DNA from: CAIWCD01 sp043782365
GTDB taxonomy: Bacteria > Myxococcota > Myxococcia > Myxococcales > 40CM-4-68-19
Reading direction: 5' to 3'
DNA: 28,971 bases
NCBI GenBank assembly: GCA_043782365.1
Contig: JAYWAO010000418.1
Coordinates: 1-28,971 of the forward strand
Every line of letters begins with the position of its first letter. Within the stretch, counting starts at the first letter, position 1. The notes beneath the pieces were generated by a model that saw only the letters and a list, made by a program, of their open reading frames with translations, ran no database searches and was not told the DNA's origin. The translations under genes were made by a program, and so were the position numbers. This document shows, piece after piece, positions 21,514 to 28,078 of this stretch.

Positions 21514-24500
21514 CCGCGCTGCCCCCCGTGCCCGCCCCAGTTCGCCCTCCGCTGCGCTCCAACGCCTGGGTGGCCCTGCTCGGCGCCGCGCTCGCCGCCT
21601 GCACCGGGACAGACCTTGGGTCGGTGGAGGTCGTCCCCGCCGCGCGCACGCTCGGCGCCGGGGAGCGGGCTGCCTTCGTGGTCAGCGTCTCGAACGGCAC
21701 CGACCCTGCGGTGCGCTGGTCGGTGGACGAGGCCGGCGGCGGCACGGTCGATCCGTCCGGTTTCTACACGGCGCCGCAGACGGCTGGGCAGTACCACCTG
21801 CGCGCCACGCTGGCGGGCGGCGCGAGCGCGGCGGCGGTGATCACCGTGGTCGCGCTGCTGCCGCAGATCCTCTCGCTCGGAGCGAGCCCCGCGGCGGTGC
21901 CCCTCGGGTGGAGCAGCGCGCTCTCCTGGCGGACCTCCAACGCGGACCGGGTGACGCTCGACCAGGGCCTCGGCGAGGTGGCCTCGTCCGGACAGCGCGC
22001 GCTGACGCCGCAGGCGACGACGACGTACACGCTCACCGCCTTTCGCGGCACCAAGAGCGTCACCGCGACCGCGGTGCTGGCGGTGGACCCGCCGCAACCT
22101 CCGCGGATCGACCGGTTCACGGCCACGCCCGCGGCGGTGCTCCCGGGCAGCGCGAGCACGCTCACCTGGTCGGTCGCCGGCGCCGACGCGATCTCGATCG
22201 ATCAGGGCGTTGGCCCGCTCACCGGCGCCGCCTCCAGCCTCGCCGTCCAGCCCGCGGCCGCCGCCGTCTTCACGCTGACCGCGAGCAACTCCCAGGGCAG
22301 CGTGAGCGCGACCGCGCAGGTGACGGTGCTCCCGCCGCCGCCTCCGCAGATCGCCGCCTTCACCGCGACGCCCGCGGGCATCCACGCGGGCGACTCCAGC
22401 GCGCTCGCGTGGAGCGTCACCGGCGCGCGCTCGCTCTCGATCTCCCCGGGGGTGGGCGACGTCACCGGCAAGCAGCGTGTCTCCGTCTCGCCGCTGGAGA
22501 CCACCGCCTACACGCTCACCGCCACCAATGACGCCGGCGCCTCCACCGCGGTCGCGCTGGTGACGCTGCTGCGGCAGGCGCCCGTCATCGCCGCCTTCGC
22601 CGCCACGCCCGGCGCCATCTCCGCCGGGGACACCGCGGTCCTCGCCTGGAGCGTCACCGGCGCGCAGACGATCACGCTCGACCACGGCCTCGGCGACGTG
22701 ACCCTCTCGCAGCAGCAGGTGGTGAAGCCCGCGGCCGACACGACCTGGCGGCTCACCGCTACCAGCCCCGATGGCGTGGCGACCGCCGAGGCCACGGTCA
22801 CCGTCAGCCTGCTGCCGCGCCCGGAGATCCTCCGCTTCAGCACCCTGCCCACCACCATCGGCCCCGGGCAGGGGACCACGCTCAGCTGGGGAGTCTCGGG
22901 CGCCACCAAGCTGGTGCTCGACCCCGGCGGCACCGACGTCAGCGCCAAGACCGGCATCACCCTCGCGCCGGCGCAGTCCACCATCTACACGCTCACCGCC
23001 TCGGGCGCGGGCGGCCACAGCAGCGTCTCGGTCCCGGTGACCGTGCTGCCCAACGGCGGCGCCACGCCCACCTTCACCGCCGACCCGGCGGTGATCACCG
23101 CGGGCGAGAGCACCACGCTCCGCTGGAACGCGCCGGGCGCGACCGGGCTGACCCTCGACCAGGGCGTGGGCGCGGTGACCGGCGCGGCCCTCACGCTGCG
23201 GCCGACGGCGAGCACCACCTATCTGCTGACCATCCGGTACGCCACCGGCGCGCTCACGCTCCCGGCGACGGTGACGGTCAACCCGGCGAAGCCGCCGCCG
23301 TGGGTCTGGGGCTTCGCCGCCGACGTCGCGCAGGTGCGGGCGGGCAGGTCGACCACGCTGCGCTGGGCGGTCGGGAACGCCGGCGCGGTGTCGATCGACC
23401 ACGGGATCGGCGCGGTCACGCCGAGCGGTTCGGTGGTGGTGACGCCGGCAGAGGACACCACCTACACGCTCTCTGCCATTGGCGGGGCGACCACCGTCAC
23501 GGCCGCCGCCGCGCTCTCCGTCGACGCCGCTGCCGCGCTCGCGCCCGCCGACCCGGGCGCTGCGGAGATCACCGTCGCGGTGGACACCGGCGCGGCGGTG
23601 CGGCCGATCTCGCCACTGATCTACGGCTACAACGCCGCCTTCCCGGGCGGCGACACCTCGGCGTTCCCGGCCACCAACCTCCGCCTCGGCGGGAACCGCT
23701 GGGTCGCCTACAACTGGGAGACCAACGCCTCCAGCGCGGGCATCGACTACCAGTACGTCCTCGACGGCTACCTGGGCGGCCAGCAGCGAGCCGCGGGCGC
23801 CTACGCGCAGACCCTGAAGACCTGCCAGGACCGCTCGAGCGCGCGCAGCGGCTGCGCCACGTTGGTGACCATCCCCAACCAGGGCTGGGTGGCCGCCGAC
23901 AAGGGCGGCGCCTCCGAGCCCACCGCCCCGCAGCTGGGCCGCTTCAACCCGACCGTGCCGCGCAAGGGCTCCGCGCTCTCGCCGCAGCCCGACACCTCCG
24001 ACCGCGTCGTCTACCAGGACGAGCTGGTCGCCGCGCTCGCCGCACAGGCGCCGCTGGCCGCCACCGATCCGCGGAGGCCCATCCTCTTCGCGCTCGGCAA
24101 CGAGCCCGACCTCGACTTCATCATCCACCGGGAGCTCGCGCACGAGGCGCCCACCTACGCGGCGCTGATCGCGCGCACCGTCGGCAGCAGCGCGGCCCTC
24201 AAGGACCTCCGGCCCGACGCGACGGTGCTGGCGCCGGTGGTCTCCGGCTGGCACGGGATGATCAACCTGCAGGAGGCCCCGGACGCGGGCGGCCGCAACT
24301 TCGTCGACGCCTTCCTCCAGGGCCTCGCCGAAGCGAGCAACGCGCAGGGGCGCAGGCTGCTCGACGTCCTCGACCTGCACTACTTCAGCGACGTCTGGTG
24401 CGACGGCCAGCGGATCAACGAGCCCGGGCCTGCCGCCAACTCGCCCTGCACAGCCGCGGTCCGCGTGCAGGCCACCCGCTCGCTCTGGGACCCGGCCTAC

Positions 24501-25121
24501 GTGGAGACGAGCTGGATCACCACGGGCAACTCCGCCACCCAGACCAACGGGGCGCCGATCCGCCTGCTGCCGCGCCTGCAGGCGAAGATCGCCGAGAGCT
24601 TCCCGGGCACCCGGCTGGGGATCAGCGAGTACCGCTTCGGCGGCGGCGGGCACATCAGCGGCGCCATCGCCCAGGCCGACGCGCTCGGCATCTTCGGCGG
24701 CCAGGGCGTGTGGCAGGCCAGCTACTACCCCTCCGCGGCGAGCGAGCCCTACGTGGCCGGCGGCTTCCGCGCCTTCCGCGACTACGACGGGGCGGGGCAC
24801 GACTTCGGCGACACCAGCGTGGCCGCCACCAGCAGCGCCCTCGCGCTCGTCAGCGCCTACGCGAGCTTCGACGCGGGGCGCCCCGAGCGGCTGGTGCTGG
24901 TGCTGATCAACCGCGATCTCGCGGACCACGCGGTGCGCCTGCTGATCAACCACACCTCGGCGCTGCGCACGCTCACCGGCTGGCAGATCGCCGAGCCGGT
25001 CAGCTTCGACGGCGACGCGGTGGTGCCCGTGGCGCTCCCCAAGGTGACGCTGGTGAAGCCCAACGCCGCGCGGCTGGTCCTGCCCTCGACCAGCGTGACG
25101 ACCTACCAGCTGACGCCGTAG
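21510..25121 (+). CDS. GH44 glucanase/xyloglucanase lipoprotein with Ig-like stalk (copy 2)
   Basis: A paralogue of the preceding gene, 1203 residues from a TTG that overlaps its stop (TTGA), in keeping with the overlap habit of this operon. A GTG at 21528 is an equally plausible start and would shorten it by 6 residues; neither has a clear ribosome site. The signal ends ALAAC with Cys31 (TTG numbering). It carries one Big-like module, seven Ig-like repeats (about 119-675), and a GH44 domain from about 684: YGYNAAFPGG, LRLGGNRWVAYNWETNASS, ALGNEPDLD with acid/base Glu865, and ISEYRFGGGGHISG with nucleophile Glu1040. Unlike copy 1 and most GH44 enzymes, the HWYPE segment reads HYFSD (957-961), and two extra cysteines occur nearby (VWCDG, NSPCTA). 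Both catalytic glutamates remain, so activity is likely but specificity may differ. Confidence 0.92.
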   Translation: MTALPPVPAPVRPPLRSNAWVALLGAALAACTGTDLGSVEVVPAARTLGAGERAAFVVSVSNGTDPAVRWSVDEAGGGTVDPSGFYTAPQTAGQYHLRATLAGGASAAAVITVVALLPQILSLGASPAAVPLGWSSALSWRTSNADRVTLDQGLGEVASSGQRALTPQATTTYTLTAFRGTKSVTATAVLAVDPPQPPRIDRFTATPAAVLPGSASTLTWSVAGADAISIDQGVGPLTGAASSLAVQPAAAAVFTLTASNSQGSVSATAQVTVLPPPPPQIAAFTATPAGIHAGDSSALAWSVTGARSLSISPGVGDVTGKQRVSVSPLETTAYTLTATNDAGASTAVALVTLLRQAPVIAAFAATPGAISAGDTAVLAWSVTGAQTITLDHGLGDVTLSQQQVVKPAADTTWRLTATSPDGVATAEATVTVSLLPRPEILRFSTLPTTIGPGQGTTLSWGVSGATKLVLDPGGTDVSAKTGITLAPAQSTIYTLTASGAGGHSSVSVPVTVLPNGGATPTFTADPAVITAGESTTLRWNAPGATGLTLDQGVGAVTGAALTLRPTASTTYLLTIRYATGALTLPATVTVNPAKPPPWVWGFAADVAQVRAGRSTTLRWAVGNAGAVSIDHGIGAVTPSGSVVVTPAEDTTYTLSAIGGATTVTAAAALSVDAAAALAPADPGAAEITVAVDTGAAVRPISPLIYGYNAAFPGGDTSAFPATNLRLGGNRWVAYNWETNASSAGIDYQYVLDGYLGGQQRAAGAYAQTLKTCQDRSSARSGCATLVTIPNQGWVAADKGGASEPTAPQLGRFNPTVPRKGSALSPQPDTSDRVVYQDELVAALAAQAPLAATDPRRPILFALGNEPDLDFIIHRELAHEAPTYAALIARTVGSSAALKDLRPDATVLAPVVSGWHGMINLQEAPDAGGRNFVDAFLQGLAEASNAQGRRLLDVLDLHYFSDVWCDGQRINEPGPAANSPCTAAVRVQATRSLWDPAYVETSWITTGNSATQTNGAPIRLLPRLQAKIAESFPGTRLGISEYRFGGGGHISGAIAQADALGIFGGQGVWQASYYPSAASEPYVAGGFRAFRDYDGAGHDFGDTSVAATSSALALVSAYASFDAGRPERLVLVLINRDLADHAVRLLINHTSALRTLTGWQIAEPVSFDGDAVVPVALPKVTLVKPNAARLVLPSTSVTTYQLTP
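21864..23530 (+). repeat. Seven Ig-like repeats forming the stalk of GH44 copy 2
   Basis: The same unit as in the paralogue, about 75-80 residues, with the (L/I)DQG(L/V)G.VTG loop retained in several units and altered in others (SISPGVGDVTG, LVLDPGGTDVS). The unit count and order match copy 1. Confidence 0.8.
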
Positions 25122-25168
25122 CCCCCCTTTGGCCTCGCTGCGCTGGAGCGGCGGGGACCCGCTTGGTG

Positions 25169-25174
25169 TAGGTT
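25169..25174 (+). promoter_or_regulatory. Candidate -10 element (TAGGTT) for a leaderless helicase transcript
   Basis: The 60-base gap before the helicase gene has TAGGTT at 25169-25174, matching the TANNNT form common in GC-rich bacteria. The ATG follows 7 bases later, so a transcript starting at the usual distance would begin at the start codon itself. There is no Shine-Dalgarno sequence in front of the ATG, which fits. No convincing -35 is visible, so this stays tentative. Confidence 0.3.
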
Positions 25175-25181
25175 CCGCCCC

Positions 25182-27098
25182 ATGACGTTCGACGAGCTCG
25201 ACATCCCCGCTCCGCTGCGCCTTGCCATCTCCGCCCGCGGCTACCAGAGCGCCACTCCGGTCCAGGAGGCGGTCCTCGCGACCGCGCTCGCGGGCCGCGA
25301 CCTGCTGGTCTCCTCTCGGACGGGGTCCGGCAAGACCATCGCCTTCGGCATGCTGATCGCGCGCGAGCTCTTGAAGGGCGAAGGGTCCCTGCCCCCCGCG
25401 AAGTCGCCGCGCGCGCTGGTGGTGGCGCCGACCCGCGAGCTGGCCTCGCAGGTGGCCGGAGAGCTGACCTGGCTGCTGGCGCAGATCGGCGTGCGGATCG
25501 CCGTCTGCGTCGGCGGGATGGACATGGGCGCGCAGATCCGCTCGCTGAAGTCGGGCGCGCAGATCGTGGTCGGCACGCCGGGCCGGCTGGTGGACCACCT
25601 CACCCGCAAGAGCCTCCAGCTCTCGGCGCTCGAGGTGCTGGTGTTGGACGAAGCCGACGAGATGCTCGACCTCGGCTTCCGTGAGGAGCTGGAGACGCTG
25701 CTGCAGGCAGCGCCCAAGAGCCGCCGCACCCTGCTCTTCTCGGCGACGCTGCCGGCCGCGACGCTCTCCTTGGCGCAGAGCTACCAGACCAACGCCGAGC
25801 GGGTGCAGGCGACGCCGCCGCGGCAGGCCCACCAGGACATCGAGGTGCGCGCGCACCTGATCTCGTCGCGCGAGCGCGAGCACGCGGTGGTCAACCTCCT
25901 GCGGCACCAGGACTCGACGAGCGCGATCGTCTTCTGCGCGACGCGCGACCACGTCAGCCACCTGCACGCGAACCTCTCCGAGCGCGGCTTCGCGGCCGTG
26001 GCGCTCTCGGGCGAGCTGACCCAGCCCGAGCGGACCCGCGCGCTGCAGGCCCTGCGCGATGGCCGCGCGCGGGTGCTGGTGGCCACCGACGTCGCCGCGC
26101 GCGGGCTCGACCTGCCCGATCTCGGCATCGTCATCCAGGCCGACCTGCCGCAGAACGCCGAGGTGTTCCAGCACCGCAGCGGCCGCACCGGGCGCGCAGG
26201 CAAGAAGGGCGTCAGCGTGCTCCTGGTGCCCGCGGGCTCGCAGCGCACCGCGGAGCGCATCCTCCACGTGGCCGGGGTGAAGGCGACCTGGTCGCAGGTG
26301 CCCACGCCCGAGGCGATCCGCACGCTCGACACCGGTCGCCTCCAGGAGACGCTCGCCGCCTCTATTAACGAATCGTTTACCGACGAAGATCTCGCGCTCG
26401 CCCGGAAGCTGCTCGAGACGGTGCCCGCCGAGAAGGTGGCGGCCGCGCTGGTGGCGAGCCGGAGGGGGGCGCTGCCGGCGCCGGAGGACCTGCCGCTCAC
26501 CGCGCTGATCGAGCCGCCCCGCGCTGCCAAAGGCAAGCCGCAGACGCACCCTTCGGCCCGGCAATACTTCGACGAGCCCGAGGACAAGCCGCGCATCCCC
26601 AAGGGCCTGCGCGAGCAGCTGGCTGCCAAGGGGTCGGCGGCGCCGCACCTTCCCAAGCACGCCGGGGACCACGCGCCGCGCTCGCACCACAAGGCCGAGG
26701 ACCGCGCCGCGCCGCACGAGCGCAAGGCCCCGCCCCGCGCGGCCGAGGCTGCGCACCGCCCGCCCGCGCGCGACCGGCCCTCCGCGCACGCGCTCTCGCA
26801 CGGCGCGCCCCGCGAGAAGCCTTTTGCCGCTGGAGGCCCGCGCGACAAGGCGGCCTTCACGGGCGCGGTCTGGTTCAAGGTGAACGTGGGCCGGGCGGGG
26901 AACGCCGATCCGCGGTGGCTCTTGCCGATCCTCTGTCGGCGCGGAGGCGTGGTGAAGGACGAGATCGGCGCGATCCGGATCGAGGAAGACGGCACGCGCT
27001 TCCAGGTGAAGGCCGCGGCGGCGCGGCGGTTTGAAGTGGCGGCGTCGGCGCCGGACAAGAAGGATCCGAAGATCTTCATCACGCGGGAGAAGAAGTAG
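25182..27098 (+). CDS. DEAD-box ATP-dependent RNA helicase with DbpA-type RNA-binding domain
   Basis: A 638-residue cytoplasmic helicase that remodels structured RNA, in this family typically during ribosome assembly or cold adaptation. Motifs in order: Q motif (GYQSATPVQ, 20-28), motif I SRTGSGKT with Lys51, PTRELA, GG, TPGRL, DEAD at 156-159, SAT, then the second RecA domain with VFCATRD, VATDVAARGLD and HRSGRTGRAG. Residues about 450-560 are a low-complexity linker rich in Pro, His, Arg, Lys and Ala. The last 75 residues or so (WFKVNVGRAGNADPRWLLPILCRRGGV...) match the DbpA/CsdA C-terminal RNA-binding fold. It could correspond to dbpA or deaD/csdA; the sequence alone does not decide. It lies 60 bases after the GH44 genes and 2 bases before the Uma2 gene. 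The codon patch at 26361-26380 is unusually A+T-rich. Confidence 0.95.
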   Translation: MTFDELDIPAPLRLAISARGYQSATPVQEAVLATALAGRDLLVSSRTGSGKTIAFGMLIARELLKGEGSLPPAKSPRALVVAPTRELASQVAGELTWLLAQIGVRIAVCVGGMDMGAQIRSLKSGAQIVVGTPGRLVDHLTRKSLQLSALEVLVLDEADEMLDLGFREELETLLQAAPKSRRTLLFSATLPAATLSLAQSYQTNAERVQATPPRQAHQDIEVRAHLISSREREHAVVNLLRHQDSTSAIVFCATRDHVSHLHANLSERGFAAVALSGELTQPERTRALQALRDGRARVLVATDVAARGLDLPDLGIVIQADLPQNAEVFQHRSGRTGRAGKKGVSVLLVPAGSQRTAERILHVAGVKATWSQVPTPEAIRTLDTGRLQETLAASINESFTDEDLALARKLLETVPAEKVAAALVASRRGALPAPEDLPLTALIEPPRAAKGKPQTHPSARQYFDEPEDKPRIPKGLREQLAAKGSAAPHLPKHAGDHAPRSHHKAEDRAAPHERKAPPRAAEAAHRPPARDRPSAHALSHGAPREKPFAAGGPRDKAAFTGAVWFKVNVGRAGNADPRWLLPILCRRGGVVKDEIGAIRIEEDGTRFQVKAAAARRFEVAASAPDKKDPKIFITREKK

Positions 27099-27100
27099 AG

Positions 27101-27706
27101 ATGACCACGCCCCAGGCAACCAAGCGAGACAGGCAATGGACCTGGAGCGAGTATCGCGCGTGGCCTGAGGGCGAGCGCTGGGAGATACTCGGCGGCGTTG
27201 CTTACGCGATGTCTCCCGCGCCGTCGATCGCGCACCAGGGAGTGGCAGGCCGGTTCTTCGCGCGGCTGGAGCGCGCGCTCTTGGGGAAGCCCTGCCGGCC
27301 TTTCGTGGCACCCACTGATGTCCGGCTGTCCGAGACCGACGTGGTCCAGCCCGACATCCTCGTGGTGTGTGACCCCGCGAAGATCACCGATGCCTATATC
27401 GACGGCGCGCCCGAGGTGGTGGTCGAGGTGCTCTCGCCTGGTACGGCGGCGCGCGACCTGCGGGAGAAGAAGGCGCTCTATGCGCGGAGCGGGGTTCGCG
27501 AGTACGTCATCGTCGACCCGCTGGAGTGTTACGCGATGCGGTTCCTGCTGCAGGGGAGCGCGTACGACGCGGGGACGACCTGGGGCGGGGACGAGACGCT
27601 GGTGTTTGGGACGCTCGAGGGGATTGAGATCAGGCTCTGGGAAGTGTTCGAGCTGGCGGGGCCGGGCACTGTGGCGGTCGCCGCGGGGCCCGGCGCTGGC
27701 GGCTAG
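27101..27706 (+). CDS. Uma2 family (DUF820) putative PD-(D/E)XK nuclease
   Basis: A 201-residue protein of a family widespread in cyanobacteria, myxobacteria and related genomes, with a restriction-endonuclease-like fold; function in cells is mostly unknown. Visible family marks are the opening WTWSEYRAWPEGERWEILGG, the SPAPSIAHQ segment, VVQPDILVV with the conserved Asp, VVVEVLSPGTAARDLREKKALYARSGVREYVIVDP containing the E-x-L and Lys positions, and a final LWEVFELAG strand-helix. The ATG is 2 bases after the helicase stop, with a purine-rich stretch (about 27086-27100) as ribosome site, so both genes are probably read together. The reading frame stays open beyond its TAG stop (see next entry). 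Confidence 0.9.
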   Translation: MTTPQATKRDRQWTWSEYRAWPEGERWEILGGVAYAMSPAPSIAHQGVAGRFFARLERALLGKPCRPFVAPTDVRLSETDVVQPDILVVCDPAKITDAYIDGAPEVVVEVLSPGTAARDLREKKALYARSGVREYVIVDPLECYAMRFLLQGSAYDAGTTWGGDETLVFGTLEGIEIRLWEVFELAGPGTVAVAAGPGAGG

Positions 27707-27739
27707 TACTGGATCGACGAGGGCGACCGCCAGCGGCTC

Positions 27740-28033
27740 GTGCAGCACGACTATCCGGCGTCGGCAGAGCTGGACCGGGAGTCGCCCGAGCGTCGGAGCG
27801 AGCTGACGCCGTGGACCTCCGCCGGAGTCGAGCTGGAGCAGCTCTGCCTTGTCGCGCCCGTCGTCGAGGCGTTGCGGCGAGGCCAGCTTGAGGAAGGGAC
27901 GGCGAAGGAGCTGCTGGGGTTGACCGCCTTCGATGAGCTGCCCGAGGCGGCCATTGGCGACAGGGAAGCTGCTGCGGGTGCCGGGGCTGTAAGGTTGGGT
28001 CAGGAGGGCACGTCAGGCCGAGGCGGGGAGTGA
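27740..28033 (+). CDS. Small open frame of uncertain status, in frame with Uma2 beyond its stop
   Basis: A 97-residue frame from a GTG; it is in the same frame as the Uma2 gene and is open from directly after that gene's TAG (27704-27706). Codon third positions are G/C-rich up to about 27950, which suggests real or formerly real coding, then become less biased. The segment LVAPVVEALRRGQLEEGTAKELLGLTAFDEL resembles, loosely, the helical part of UPF0175-type antitoxin-like proteins, but I cannot assign a family. It may be a small independent gene, the decayed C-terminal half of a longer Uma2 protein, or chance. No ribosome site is evident. Confidence 0.3.
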   Translation: MQHDYPASAELDRESPERRSELTPWTSAGVELEQLCLVAPVVEALRRGQLEEGTAKELLGLTAFDELPEAAIGDREAAAGAGAVRLGQEGTSGRGGE

Positions 28034-28078
28034 GAGCGAGCGCGCCGAGTTGAGCGTCCCCGCGAGCCAATCGCACTC

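Larger units (their letters stand above)
17905..25121 (+). repeat. Tandem gene duplication of GH44 lipoprotein genes
   Basis: The two neighbouring genes have the same order throughout: lipobox, one Big-like module with WSVDEAGGG, seven stalk repeats, GH44 domain and C-terminal sandwich. Repeat n of one copy resembles repeat n of the other more than its own neighbours; for example repeat 6 ends PTGALSLPVTVSV in one and ATGALTLPATVTV in the other. Nucleophile Glu is residue 1040 in both. This indicates duplication of a finished gene rather than independent assembly. Confidence 0.85.

Noticed and set aside
25122..25181. Terminator hairpin after the GH44 genes (GCTGC...GCGGC)
   Set aside because: Only a short imperfect stem with no following T-run; not enough to call an intrinsic terminator.
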